Both the position numbers and the translations under genes were made by a program. Positions 28,623-37,051 of a DNA stretch of 64,000 nucleotides are shown piece by piece. The DNA comes from Belliella baltica DSM 15883 (GTDB lineage: Bacteria; Bacteroidota; Bacteroidia; Cytophagales; Cyclobacteriaceae), in assembly GCF_000265405.1 (NCBI RefSeq), contig NC_018010.1, positions 3,679,501 through 3,743,500 on the forward strand. Reading direction: 5' to 3'. The notes under the pieces are model-generated. The model was given only the letters and a program-made list of their open reading frames with translations. It searched no databases and was not told where the DNA came from. Every line of letters starts with the position of its first letter. The first letter of the stretch is position 1.

Positions 28623-29015
28623 ATGATTAAAGTGTTTAGGAAAAGTAAAATTATTAATCTCATCACTTTGGTGTTGATAATAAATTTTATCAACCTTACT
28701 GCTAACTTTTATCATCCACTTCATCTAAATTCAGTCGAGCAAAATCTTATTGACCCTATTGATACATTAGCTGAAATTGTCGTTGAATTTATTTTTGAAA
28801 TGGATAATCAAATCATACCTGATACTGAAGTCCCAAATGAAAAAAGAAAAATCCCAGATATCAAATTAGTATTTACTAAGACAGAAGTTAAACTCGTTAG
28901 TTTTTTCACTTTAAAATCAAACAAATGGGAAGTTTTTAATGACTTTACACTAACTACCGGTATAAAAAAAGTCTCCACTCCTCCACCGGAACTTTTCATG
29001 AAATATTTTATTTAA
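28623..29015 (+). CDS. Hypothetical protein (130 aa) with N-terminal hydrophobic segment
   Basis: 130 residues with a hydrophobic segment at about 11-29 (INLITLVLIINFINLTANF), either a signal peptide or anchor, then a soluble part rich in Glu/Ile/Val and a PPPELFMKYFI end. I recognise no family. An exact -7 box, TATATTTG (28611-28618), ends only 4 bases before the ATG, so its transcript would be leaderless or the true start is downstream; no -33 element is evident. The barrel protein at 29108 follows on the same strand. Confidence 0.6.
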   Translation: MIKVFRKSKIINLITLVLIINFINLTANFYHPLHLNSVEQNLIDPIDTLAEIVVEFIFEMDNQIIPDTEVPNEKRKIPDIKLVFTKTEVKLVSFFTLKSNKWEVFNDFTLTTGIKKVSTPPPELFMKYFI

Positions 29016-29048
29016 AATTCATCCAGTTCCAAATAGGTTGAATTTCAT

Positions 29049-29070
29049 CAATCAGAACCTTTTCTGATTG
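29049..29070. other. Perfect 9-bp hairpin between 28623 and 29108 genes
   Basis: CAATCAGAA (29049-29057) pairs with TTCTGATTG (29062-29070) around a 4-base loop. No T-run follows on either strand, so it may be a weak terminator, an RNA-processing site or nothing. It lies 38 bases upstream of the barrel gene ATG. Confidence 0.4.
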
Positions 29071-29107
29071 AAAATACTATTTCATCATTTCAAATACTAA
29101 AAATTTA

Positions 29108-30010
29108 ATGTTACAACATATTATAAAATATAGCTTGTTATGCCTTTGCATAACAGGAAGTTTCACTGTGTATTCACAAGTAGTTGAAAGTGACAGTACT
29201 AAAAATGAAAAATTACAACTTGATAGCATCTTTTTAGCAGAGTTTGAAGAGGTGAAGTCAAAGCAAAGAACAAAAATACTTCATGCAGAACCTTTATACA
29301 TTGATTTAATACGTGATCTTGGAGCTCGGAAAGGAGAAAAAGAATGGAATCTAGGTGCAGGAATGACCGACAAAAGTGGTTTTGATGAATATGAAATTTT
29401 AGTCGAGTACGAATGGGCTCCAATAGATCGATTGGGATTTGAAATAGAGCTTCCCATCACCTTGTTCTCAACTAGAGGAGAGCTATCACCAAATTTAGAG
29501 CGACCATCAAATCGCATTGAGTCGTTAAAGTTAGCTACTCAATGGTCATTTCTTGTTTCCGAAAAGATAAAAACCACCCTAGCACTAGGATATATTCATG
29601 AATTTGAATTTGTAGATCTTAATAGATTAGGAGGTGCAGATTTATTCAAAGGAAATATTTATAACCCATTTCTCATAGCTGCCAAAAGATGGGGAAGCAA
29701 TTATCACACTTTGATCTATACAGGTCCAAGAATCGTGAAAGAGTTTAATCAAAGAAGAGAGTTGGCTTACGAATTACATAGTAATTTTCACTATATGATT
29801 CCTGGAACTCGAAATTTTATAGGTTTAGAATTCAATAAGGAATTTCATCATAATGAATTCATTGGTGTTTTACGTCCTCAAATGAGAGTTGGATTAGCAG
29901 AAAATCTTATGGTGGGAATCGTTACTGGAATTCCCATAAGCGGGCAGGATAGAAGTATGAGTTCATTTGTTAGAATAATTTATGAACCTGGATTTAAAAC
30001 ATTTCACTAA
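29108..30010 (+). CDS. Predicted outer-membrane beta-barrel protein
   Basis: 300 residues. N-terminal signal peptide (MLQHIIKYSLLCLCITGSFTVYSQ), then a conserved-looking start of the mature region, HAEPLYIDLIRDLGARKGEKEWNLG, followed by alternating strands (FEIELPITLFS, WSFLVSEKIKTTLALGYIHEFEF, YHTLIYTGPRI, MRVGLAENLMVGIVTGIPI) ending in IIYEPGFKTFH. The pattern suits a 10-14-strand barrel. I have seen this HAEPL..DLIRDLGARKGEKEWN type in Bacteroidota but know no function. A bidirectional terminator follows. Confidence 0.72.
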   Translation: MLQHIIKYSLLCLCITGSFTVYSQVVESDSTKNEKLQLDSIFLAEFEEVKSKQRTKILHAEPLYIDLIRDLGARKGEKEWNLGAGMTDKSGFDEYEILVEYEWAPIDRLGFEIELPITLFSTRGELSPNLERPSNRIESLKLATQWSFLVSEKIKTTLALGYIHEFEFVDLNRLGGADLFKGNIYNPFLIAAKRWGSNYHTLIYTGPRIVKEFNQRRELAYELHSNFHYMIPGTRNFIGLEFNKEFHHNEFIGVLRPQMRVGLAENLMVGIVTGIPISGQDRSMSSFVRIIYEPGFKTFH

Positions 30011-30012
30011 AA

Positions 30013-30043
30013 AAAATGGCTCTGTTTTGATCAGAGCCATTTT
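30013..30043. terminator. Bidirectional intrinsic terminator
   Basis: AAAATGGCTCTG (30013-30024) pairs perfectly with CAGAGCCATTTT (30032-30043), 7-base loop, T-runs both ways; it ends the barrel gene and the convergent small gene at 30048. Confidence 0.93.
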
Positions 30044-30047
30044 TATT

Positions 30048-30284
30048 TCAAAATCTTTTCGGAACCAAACCATTCCCTTGATCTATGCATTCATCAAGTT
30101 CATAGTCTTTTCCTATTCCCCAACGGAGAAGCTCCTCCATGGTATATATTTCTGTGGTATCTAAGTCTTTAACTTTAAAATTTGATCCGGATAGTCTAGC
30201 TATTATTTCCAGTTTTCTTTCCTCACCCATATTTCTAAATTCATAAACTCTTCCTACACGAAGGTTGTCCAATGCAATTGCCAT
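30048..30284 (-). CDS. Small conserved hypothetical protein (78 aa)
   Basis: From ATG 30284 (MAIALDNLRVGRVYEFRNMGEERKLEII) the protein has 78 residues; a TTG at 30290 would overlap the previous gene. It is soluble and looks like a small beta barrel (RVYEFRNMGEERKLEIIARLSGSNFKVKDLDTTEIYTMEELLRWG), perhaps an SH3- or KOW-like fold, which is only a guess. It starts 2 bases after the stop of the cytochrome-like gene, so it shares that transcript. Confidence 0.7.
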   Translation of the reverse strand: MAIALDNLRVGRVYEFRNMGEERKLEIIARLSGSNFKVKDLDTTEIYTMEELLRWGIGKDYELDECIDQGNGLVPKRF

Positions 30285-30286
30285 AA

Positions 30287-30712
30287 TCAATCTAACTTCA
30301 ATAAATTAATTCTTTTAACAGGTCCAGGGCAGAAATTGTTGTGACAAGCCAAACAAGAATTCACTAGAGATTTGTAATTTTCAGAGAGTAATTCTTCATT
30401 GCTAGTCTCAAGTTGCTTTAAGCTAGCCAAATAAGCTATCCCCATTGTTTGGAAAGTTTCTGTTTTGACTCCAATATCTGTGGGCTTTGCAGTCAGCAGT
30501 TTTTTATGTTTTTCGATATAAGTGCTAATAGCCTTGCCTTCTTCAACAGAAATTCTAATTTCTTCCATGTCAAGAAACATTTCTCTCATCAATAATGCTA
30601 AAGGAGCATCTTGATTAGGGTATTTTATAGCCTCATTTTCTTTGACCTGAACTTGATCATTTCCGCAAGAAAAAAGCAGAAAGACTACTGAGGAAAATAA
30701 GAATTTATGCAT
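30287..30712 (-). CDS. Lipoprotein with a single c-type heme motif
   Basis: From ATG 30712 (MHKFLFSSVVFLLFSC) there is a signal peptide with lipobox Cys16, then ~125 residues ending in SCLACHNNFCPGPVKRINLLKLD. CLACH is a CxxCH heme-attachment motif; the only other late Cys is in NNFCPGP. The helical body (MFLDMEEIRISVEEGKAISTYIEKH, KTETFQTMGIAYLASLKQLETSNEELLSENYKSLVNSCLACH) resembles four-helix cytochrome c' proteins with a C-terminal heme site. Exported, possibly electron carrier or sensor. The ATG overlaps the upstream DUF4920 gene by 8 bases. Confidence 0.78.
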   Translation of the reverse strand: MHKFLFSSVVFLLFSCGNDQVQVKENEAIKYPNQDAPLALLMREMFLDMEEIRISVEEGKAISTYIEKHKKLLTAKPTDIGVKTETFQTMGIAYLASLKQLETSNEELLSENYKSLVNSCLACHNNFCPGPVKRINLLKLD

Positions 30713-31208
30713 TTTCCTTAATAATAACTCCAACCGCTTCAAAAGCATATTCTAATTTAGGAGCGGTAATGGCATCTATTTCTTCTTTAGATTTGCCAGC
30801 ATCCTCAGCATAATGTTTCAATGTCGCTACATCAGTTTCTGATTTTGTAGCTATCCCTTCAATGATAACTGGATAGCCTTGAGAAGTCAAAGGAACAAAG
30901 AATCCGTAATCTTTGAAAGTCACTCTCATTGTTTCACCATTAGGAAGGTCTAAGGTCATCCAGCAGCCCTTTTTGGAACAAACTTCTTTGATTTGACCTA
31001 TTACTTTTCCTTCAAATTCACCTTTAGATGCTAACTCATCATACATTTGAGAGATTGACAGCACTTCCACTTCTTCCACTACAGCTCCATAATTTCCAGG
31101 AACTTGAGCTGTAACCGATCCTTCTATAGGTTCAGACTCTACTTTAGTAGAATTGTTACAGGCAAAAAAAATTGGAAGCATCAAAATTAATAAGAACTTA
31201 CTTTTCAT
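30705..31208 (-). CDS. DUF4920 domain lipoprotein
   Basis: 167 residues: signal peptide with lipobox Cys16 (LPIFFAC), then the DUF4920 domain. Key segments are GKVIGQIKEVCSKKGCWMTLDLPNG (about 69-93, with conserved C-x4-CW) and MRVTFKDYGFFVPLTSQGYPVIIEG. The Cys-Trp pair is typical and may bind metal or take part in redox chemistry, which is unproven. The gene precedes the heme lipoprotein (8-base overlap), and msrA lies upstream on the same strand, so an envelope redox theme is possible. Confidence 0.88.
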   Translation of the reverse strand: MKSKFLLILMLPIFFACNNSTKVESEPIEGSVTAQVPGNYGAVVEEVEVLSISQMYDELASKGEFEGKVIGQIKEVCSKKGCWMTLDLPNGETMRVTFKDYGFFVPLTSQGYPVIIEGIATKSETDVATLKHYAEDAGKSKEEIDAITAPKLEYAFEAVGVIIKENA

Positions 31209-31276
31209 TATCTTAAGGGTTAAATTTTACGATGCATAAAAGTAATCACAATTTGAAATATACGTATTACTGAAAA

Positions 31277-31936
31277 TCAATTATTTAATTTATCAGCAAA
31301 AACTTTTCTGAATTTCTCGACTTTAGGTCTAATCACAATTTGACAATAAAGCTGCATTCCATTATCATTAAAGTAATTTTGATGATAATCTTCAGCCACA
31401 TAGAAATTAGCAAATGGTGTGATTTCAGTTACTATTTTCTTATCAAAAGCTCCTGACGCATCCAATTTCTCTTTATAAAATTCTGCAACTTCCTTCTGCT
31501 TTTCATTGTGAAAGAATACGGCAGATCTGTATTGAGGGCCCACATCTGCTCCCTGTCTATTTAAGGTAGTTGGGTCATGTGTAGACCAGAAAATCTCAAG
31601 AATCTCTTCAAAAGAAATGATATTTGGGTCAAAACTAAACTGAATCACTTCAGCATGTCCAGTCGTACCTGAGGTCACTTGTCTGTAACTTGGATTATCT
31701 ATATGACCTCCACTATACCCAGACTTTACCCCTTCTACTCCTTTCAAGTCTTGATAGATCGCTTCTATGCACCAAAAGCATCCAGAACCTAATGTCGCCA
31801 ATTCCATGCCTTCTGGAGCAATAGCTTGAGTTTGTGGGATTTCTTTCATAGATCTATTCTTTTGTTGTGAATGTGCTTGATTTAGGGAAAATACAAATAG
31901 GATTGTGATTAGAAAAAGATTTTTTATGATATACAA
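31277..31936 (-). CDS. msrA: Exported peptide-methionine (S)-S-oxide reductase MsrA
   Basis: 219 residues. Signal peptide of about 24 residues (ending HSQ), then the MsrA fold with catalytic GSGCFWC (about 50-56) and EAIYQDLKGVEGVKSGYSGG. HAEVIQFSFDP, FWSTHDPTTLNRQGADVGPQYRS and the late AEDYHQNYF complete the family pattern. It repairs oxidised methionine in periplasmic proteins. No msrB is fused or adjacent. The recycling partner is unknown. Confidence 0.95.
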   Translation of the reverse strand: MYIIKNLFLITILFVFSLNQAHSQQKNRSMKEIPQTQAIAPEGMELATLGSGCFWCIEAIYQDLKGVEGVKSGYSGGHIDNPSYRQVTSGTTGHAEVIQFSFDPNIISFEEILEIFWSTHDPTTLNRQGADVGPQYRSAVFFHNEKQKEVAEFYKEKLDASGAFDKKIVTEITPFANFYVAEDYHQNYFNDNGMQLYCQIVIRPKVEKFRKVFADKLNN

Positions 31937-31969
31937 TTTTCTTTCTAACCAAAAAAACGTAGAGGTAGT

Positions 31970-32227
31970 TTAGACTTTTAAAGAAATTATAATTTCTTCT
32001 ATGCTTTTCAGAGGGAAATTAGGAGAAAGCCCATTTTGCTTTACTACAATTTTTCCCTCTAGATGCAATCGTTCAATTTCTATCAAAACATCCGGAATGA
32101 AATATTCCCATGCTTCAGGAAAAATCCATTGAAGAACTTCTGAGGGGTTAAAATCATGCCCCTTCTTTAGTCTTGCCATTTCCAAAAAAGCTACTTCTAA
32201 AATGGATATATTTTGATACCTATTCAA
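31970..32227 (-). CDS. DUF3253-like small protein
   Basis: 85 residues, soluble and mostly helical: FNPSEVLQWIFPEAWEYFIPDVLIEIERLHLEGKIVVKQNG resembles the DUF3253 pattern (FSPSEVAR, then W..LMPDV, then a small winged part ending in a G-x-I-x-x-x-x-x-G turn). That fold suggests a tiny winged helix, but function is unknown. It lies 4 bases downstream of the methyltransferase stop on the same strand, so the two are probably co-expressed. Confidence 0.65.
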   Translation of the reverse strand: MNRYQNISILEVAFLEMARLKKGHDFNPSEVLQWIFPEAWEYFIPDVLIEIERLHLEGKIVVKQNGLSPNFPLKSIEEIIISLKV

Positions 32228-32231
32228 ATTG

Positions 32232-32774
32232 TCAATTACAGATCATAATAAATGCTGGGGGGAAATTCTTAAGCGTAAAGCTTGTCTTTATCTCAGAAAA
32301 ATAATCCGCAAATTGATATTTCAACAGATATGAATAGCAAATCTGAATAAATTTACCCTCTTCCGTTACCGAATCTTTACTTTTCCGATAAATTTGTGCC
32401 CTAATTGGCTTAGGAATCAAACTAAATGGTAAAGATGAAAGAATAAAATCTGCTTTAACTTGATCAAGATATTTGTCAATATTCTCAGCAGAATCACAGA
32501 TGATAATCACATTTTCTTGAGGAAACATCTTTTCTAAGTTGTCGCAAAAATTCCTGGAGATTTCAAACACCAATAACTTGGCATCGCTATCCATTCTCTC
32601 AACAATTCCTTTGGTAATACTTCCATCACCGCCACCCAATTCAACTAATAATTTTGCGCCTTTGAAATCTGCAAAAGATAACATTTTATCTACCAGGGGT
32701 TTTGAACTAAAAGTAATCGCACCTGTAGTACCAATATTCGTAAAAAGCTCTTTGAAGAGTTTATTTCTTGACAT
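32232..32774 (-). CDS. Class I SAM-dependent methyltransferase (rRNA dimethylase / phospholipid methyltransferase-like)
   Basis: 180 residues with motif I VELGGGDGSITKGIVER (about 40-56), acidic motif LVFEISRNFCDNLEKMF, and motif IV-like KADFILSSLPFSLIPK. The SSLPFSLI (rather than NLPY) and small size match the phosphatidylethanolamine N-methyltransferase / RrnaAD-like branch better than KsgA. No membrane helix. Starts 5 bases after the receiver gene at 32780, so it is the tail of the exopolysaccharide-like operon or its neighbour. Substrate unknown. Confidence 0.82.
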   Translation of the reverse strand: MSRNKLFKELFTNIGTTGAITFSSKPLVDKMLSFADFKGAKLLVELGGGDGSITKGIVERMDSDAKLLVFEISRNFCDNLEKMFPQENVIIICDSAENIDKYLDQVKADFILSSLPFSLIPKPIRAQIYRKSKDSVTEEGKFIQICYSYLLKYQFADYFSEIKTSFTLKNFPPAFIMICN

Positions 32775-32779
32775 TCTAT

Positions 32780-33154
32780 TTAAGTTAAAAAGCGTTTTAT
32801 TCTTAAGACCAGTTCTGATGGATTAAATGGCTTAGAAATAAAGTCATCAGCACCTAAACTAAAAGCTTTATCCACAGCATTCTCTTCATCACCAAGCGAA
32901 GATAAGATTAAAATAGGCATATTTGGAAATTCCTTTTTGGCTAAGTGAGTAACTTCGAGGCCTGATTTGTATGGCAACATAATGTCCGTCAGTACAAGAT
33001 CTGGCTTATATTGTCTTATTGCTTTGATTCCACTATCTCCATCTTTAGCAATATAAACTTTATATCCTTCTTGTTTAAGTTTATATTCAGTCATTTTAAG
33101 GATTAGCTCGTCGTCTTCAATCAATACTATTTTATATACCGAAGTATTAGTCAT
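32780..33154 (-). CDS. Single-domain response regulator (exopolysaccharide locus, downstream)
   Basis: 124 residues, receiver only. Acidic pair at 14-15 (IEDDE), phospho-acceptor Asp57 (LVLTDIMLPYKSG), Ser85 (LILSS), Lys108 (ISKPFNPSEL). Closely related to the receiver at 37052-37423, sharing the EDD, DIMLP/DVLIP, SSLG-E and KPF-P-EL blocks, so the two look like paralogs that bracket the locus. Six bases separate it from the YaiO gene. With no kinase in sight, a hybrid kinase elsewhere must supply phosphate. Confidence 0.92.
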   Translation of the reverse strand: MTNTSVYKIVLIEDDELILKMTEYKLKQEGYKVYIAKDGDSGIKAIRQYKPDLVLTDIMLPYKSGLEVTHLAKKEFPNMPILILSSLGDEENAVDKAFSLGADDFISKPFNPSELVLRIKRFLT

Positions 33155-33160
33155 AATTTT

Positions 33161-34423
33161 CTAAAATCTATATTGCAGATTCAAGAATCCTTCGTATTCA
33201 CTTTGGGTTAACCCAGGAAAGTATTCTTGATAATTGTACATAAATTGGATACCAAATAGGATTTTGTCAGAAAAGGTTTTGTAAAATCCTACTCCAACCC
33301 TGTAAGAATCAAGCGCAACTCTATTGTCAAACTGACCAAGAGTCGTTCTTTCATCAGGTGATGTCCCATATCCACCTATAAATGTAACATAATCAAATCT
33401 CCCCCCAAAGAAATATCTTGTAGTAAGAGTAAAAGCTGGGTAAAAGTTATCCTCTTCATTTTGAATAAATGTTCGAAGATTAATCCATGCAGGCCCTATA
33501 TATTTCCCAATTCCAATTATTCCAGACTTAAATTCTCGGTTCCCTTCTGGGGGTGTCACCAAAGTATACCTTATACCAAGTTCTCCTTCCCAACCATTAA
33601 CAAAATTTTTGTAGTAAGAATAACCCAATCTCCAATTTGGAAATACAAAATCTGAACTATAAGCTGCCCCTAAGTAAGAATATGAATTTTTACCTGTGAA
33701 AATATACGACTCTAATTCATATTGAACACCATTGTTAATTGATTGTCCAGCACTCAATCTATCTGCATAATTTACTCTACCTATTAGACTCCCCCATTCT
33801 CTTTCTCTGATATATTGTAAGCCAAGTAAATGCCAAGGTCCAACACCCTCTCTATTGAAACCGGTCAAACTATAATTAACCCCAATCCTATCAGAGTTAA
33901 ATCTAGACTCTAAAAGATTAAAGCGTTGACGAAACTCCGATTGATCAGGATAATTCTTTAAAACCTGATTAAGAAAATCATATTCATCTCTTTGATCACC
34001 TTTTTCTAATAAAATCTCATACTCAAATCTGAGTAACTTTTGTTCATCGATTTGATTGATTCTTGCTTCGTTGATTGTCTGTTGTGCAGCATCAAACTTT
34101 TTCAATGAAAGTTCAATTGGTATCAGATATAAAAAAACCTCTTTGTATTCCTTATTTCTCTCTAATACATAATTAAAGAAGTAAGAGGCACTGTCTAAAT
34201 TTGACTCTCTTTGATGAACTCTGCCCAAAAGAACATGAAAATCCAAATAATTTGGAGCAATGGAAACACCTTTCCAAGCAAGCTTTTTTGCATATTCAGT
34301 ATTTTTATTTTCATTAAATTCCTTATACGCTTGGATTAGCAAACTATCAGAATCCACTTGTTGTGCTTGCACGACAATAATAAGAATTGTGGAAAATAAA
34401 ATTGAGAAAACTATTTTTTTCAT
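33161..34423 (-). CDS. YaiO family outer-membrane beta-barrel protein with N-terminal TPR region
   Basis: 420 residues. Signal peptide (MKKIVFSILFSTILIIVVQAQ), a TPR-like helical region of about 150 residues (LVHQRESNLDSASYFFNYVLERNKEYKE region), then a barrel of about 240 residues beginning GVNYSLTGFNREGVGPWHLLG and ending with a terminal Phe (GFLNLQYRF). The same two-part plan is found in proteins that export surface polysaccharide such as PgaA, although these are not homologous in detail. Next to a GT2 synthase it is the likely outer-membrane exit. Start is 3 bases after the GT2 stop. Confidence 0.88.
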   Translation of the reverse strand: MKKIVFSILFSTILIIVVQAQQVDSDSLLIQAYKEFNENKNTEYAKKLAWKGVSIAPNYLDFHVLLGRVHQRESNLDSASYFFNYVLERNKEYKEVFLYLIPIELSLKKFDAAQQTINEARINQIDEQKLLRFEYEILLEKGDQRDEYDFLNQVLKNYPDQSEFRQRFNLLESRFNSDRIGVNYSLTGFNREGVGPWHLLGLQYIREREWGSLIGRVNYADRLSAGQSINNGVQYELESYIFTGKNSYSYLGAAYSSDFVFPNWRLGYSYYKNFVNGWEGELGIRYTLVTPPEGNREFKSGIIGIGKYIGPAWINLRTFIQNEEDNFYPAFTLTTRYFFGGRFDYVTFIGGYGTSPDERTTLGQFDNRVALDSYRVGVGFYKTFSDKILFGIQFMYNYQEYFPGLTQSEYEGFLNLQYRF

Positions 34424-34425
34424 GA

Positions 34426-35856
34426 CTATTTCTTCTTTGTAAGAAAACCTGTTCTTTGCATATTACCCCACTTTTGTTCTTTATTTAAAAAATAATGCCA
34501 ATACCCCTTCAATGCTGCATAAACACAAAAAGGGTGATATACAAAAGGTTCAATAATACCTTTGAGAATGAGTTTAAGCAGGTCTTTTCTAGATCTATAA
34601 TATTTGTTAAACCATTCATCCAATAAAACGGAGACAATTGTAATGACTAGATAAAATATATATATCACGCCCATCAACTTTAAAACACCTAATAAATATA
34701 GATCTAAAAATATTATGCTTACTATGATTGTGATTAGTCCAAAAACCTCCAAAATAGGTACTAAGAATTCAAAGAAAAAGAAGTAGGGCATGGCAATAAA
34801 TGCCGTTTCCCCATACTTTGGATTAAAGAATATCTCTTTATGGATAGCAAGTGTTTGTATTAATCCTCTGCCCCATCTTACCCTTTGACGTAAGAGAACA
34901 TCCTTCGTAGATGGTACTTCTGTCCAACATAGCGTTTCAGGAATGTAAAGAATCTTAAAATCCTCGTCGATTTCATGCATATATTTTCTCATTCGTGTTA
35001 TAAGATCCATATCCTCTCCTAAGGATTTATGCCAGTACCCGCCTACTTTTATAACGATCTCTCTATCAAACATTCCCAAACCACCTGAAACTAAGAGTAA
35101 GGAATTTATATGCCCCCAAGCCATTCTACCAAATAAAAAAGCTCTTATGTATTCAAGTTCTTGAAAACTAGCCCACCAATTCGAGGGAAATTGAACATCA
35201 ACCAAAAATCCATCTTGCACTATACAAGAATTCGATGGTCTCAATGCCCCTCCTGTTGCGATTACCTTCTTATCCGAACCCATAAATGGTTTAGCCAATT
35301 TCATAATGGTATCATTCCTCAAAATACAATCGACATCAGTACATAGGAATAAAGGATACTGAGCAGAATTTATCCCTGCATTAGAGGCGTCTGCTTTACT
35401 TTTTCCATTTTCTTTATCTACAACTAATAACCTTGAATAAAGTGGATTTGATGATTTATAATGACCTCTAACATGCTTGGTTTCGATTTTTGCTTCATAA
35501 AAAAAATCAACCTTGACCAACTCAAATTCATCAACTAATTTCTGGAGTGTATCATCTGTGCTTCCATCATTAACTATTACTACTTCGAACTTTGGATAAT
35601 TAAGATTCATTAATGATCTAACATTATCTACTATAGTTAGTCCCTCGTTAAATGCTGGAGCCACTATAGAAACACCAATAACATGATTAGACTTTACAAA
35701 AATATCATCCTTCAAAAAATACTTATTATTATTATAATCTTTAATAGCCAAAAATGCTAAAACAGCTAAAATAAGATATAAAAACAAATATGAGGTGGAG
35801 AAGATTAAGATAAATCCTTCATAGTACTCCAAGAATATTTTAAAATAATCTAACAT
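34426..35856 (-). CDS. Membrane glycosyltransferase family 2 (processive polysaccharide synthase type)
   Basis: 476 residues. An N-terminal membrane helix (about 17-38), a GT-A domain with NDGSTDD (96-102), DVD metal motif (174-176), GED (290-292) and QRVRW (334-338), then three or four C-terminal helices. The D, DxD, (G)ED and QxxRW set is diagnostic of processive synthases such as PgaC, cellulose synthase and hyaluronan synthase. It polymerises and probably translocates a beta-linked polysaccharide. No pgaB deacetylase, bcsB or PilZ domain is present, so the polymer cannot be named. Adjacent to the YaiO barrel and HEAT protein with 1-3-base gaps. Confidence 0.92.
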   Translation of the reverse strand: MLDYFKIFLEYYEGFILIFSTSYLFLYLILAVLAFLAIKDYNNNKYFLKDDIFVKSNHVIGVSIVAPAFNEGLTIVDNVRSLMNLNYPKFEVVIVNDGSTDDTLQKLVDEFELVKVDFFYEAKIETKHVRGHYKSSNPLYSRLLVVDKENGKSKADASNAGINSAQYPLFLCTDVDCILRNDTIMKLAKPFMGSDKKVIATGGALRPSNSCIVQDGFLVDVQFPSNWWASFQELEYIRAFLFGRMAWGHINSLLLVSGGLGMFDREIVIKVGGYWHKSLGEDMDLITRMRKYMHEIDEDFKILYIPETLCWTEVPSTKDVLLRQRVRWGRGLIQTLAIHKEIFFNPKYGETAFIAMPYFFFFEFLVPILEVFGLITIIVSIIFLDLYLLGVLKLMGVIYIFYLVITIVSVLLDEWFNKYYRSRKDLLKLILKGIIEPFVYHPFCVYAALKGYWHYFLNKEQKWGNMQRTGFLTKKK

Positions 35857-36966
35857 TTATATATTTGGGTCAAGTACGTGAGATTTTAACGCCTTTAATT
35901 TAGGTTCATCTTCAAATGAATTCTCAAAAAATGCGGCACCAATGTCCCTTAAAGCACGCATTATAGATAATAATATTTCAGATCGATACGGATTCCTTAT
36001 TAATTGCATTAGGAATGTAGCGGCATCTTCGGATCCAATCAAACCAAGTACATCAATTATTTTTGCTTGTACAATTTCACTCTCTCGGAAATAAATTTCA
36101 ATCAGTTTACTCTCACTATCTGATAGCAAAAGTTTTCCTATTGTATCAATCGCACTCAACCTTATATATTCATGTGGAGAATCAAGAAGGTCGATCACCT
36201 TGGGTGTAAACTCTAACGCATTATAGTGAGCAACCAGTTTTAATACAAACCCCACATGACTCGGGATATTAAAGTCTAGCCATTCTCCTAACTGCAATGG
36301 TTTTTTGATCTTCTTCCTTTGAATTATATCAAGCAGCTTAATTTCATCGATGGGACTTATAAAATCTGCATAATCTTCAAGAATTTTGAGAGGGTCTTTA
36401 TCAGATAAAGAAATATAAGCTAGTAAAGCAGCTGTCCTAATTTGCATATTTTGATGCTTTACAAGAGGGTATATGGCTTTTGAACTAGGGGAATGACCTA
36501 GCTCTCTCCAATAATATAGTGCCTTGCTTACGTAGTACCATTTACCAGTCATAAGTAAACCATTCATATAAGTATAAAGTCCTAATTTTAAATAAATCTT
36601 GATTAAAACATCTTTTTGATCGCCTTTAAAATTCTTATCCAAGTCAATAATATTTTCGATAAGGAGTTCTTTACACCAAGTTTTATGAAATGGAATCTTT
36701 TTTTTCAATTTATCAACTTTCCTATTGAGTGCATTGTCATCAACGTCTCCTTCAAAAAGTATTGATGAGAAAAAACCATAAATTTTGTATTGTGCTAACT
36801 TTTCTTGATCTTCTCTAATTAACCTTTTTCGTTTAAGTCTCAGGAGATAAACTATAACAAAAAGAAGAAGAAAAAAAAAAGAGATTAAAACATAATCTAT
36901 CACTGATTCAAAAATCCAAAAATCATTAAATGCAAAAAGAAATTTAGTATTAACAAGTGACATCAA
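35857..36966 (-). CDS. HEAT-repeat membrane-anchored protein
   Basis: 369 residues. One N-terminal membrane helix (about 24-43, FESVIDYVLISFFFLLLFVIVYLLRLKRKR) with a basic cytosolic edge, then helical pairs that match HEAT repeats: LAYISLSDKDPLKILEDY, HEYIRLSAIDTIGKLLLSDSE, QAKIIDVLGLIGSEDAATFLMQLI, RSEILLSIMRALRDIGAAF. The repeats face the cytoplasm if the positive-inside rule holds. Such proteins act as scaffolds; here it probably links the GT2 enzyme to the receivers or to other parts. Its stop is directly followed by the GT2 start (0-base gap). Confidence 0.82.
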   Translation of the reverse strand: MMSLVNTKFLFAFNDFWIFESVIDYVLISFFFLLLFVIVYLLRLKRKRLIREDQEKLAQYKIYGFFSSILFEGDVDDNALNRKVDKLKKKIPFHKTWCKELLIENIIDLDKNFKGDQKDVLIKIYLKLGLYTYMNGLLMTGKWYYVSKALYYWRELGHSPSSKAIYPLVKHQNMQIRTAALLAYISLSDKDPLKILEDYADFISPIDEIKLLDIIQRKKIKKPLQLGEWLDFNIPSHVGFVLKLVAHYNALEFTPKVIDLLDSPHEYIRLSAIDTIGKLLLSDSESKLIEIYFRESEIVQAKIIDVLGLIGSEDAATFLMQLIRNPYRSEILLSIMRALRDIGAAFFENSFEDEPKLKALKSHVLDPNI

Positions 36967-37002
36967 CTTTAATGTATTTATTGAAAAATATTTAATTATG
37001 TA

Positions 37003-37031
37003 TCGGAGAGTATTTTTAACATACTCTCCGA
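37003..37031. terminator. Perfect 10-bp hairpin between receiver and HEAT gene
   Basis: TCGGAGAGTA (37003-37012) pairs with TACTCTCCGA (37022-37031), 9-base loop. It lies just past the receiver stop at 37052 on the minus strand. No real T-run follows, so it may act as a partial terminator letting some transcripts continue into the polysaccharide genes. Confidence 0.6.
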
Positions 37032-37051
37032 TTCAATAATAGCACAATTAT

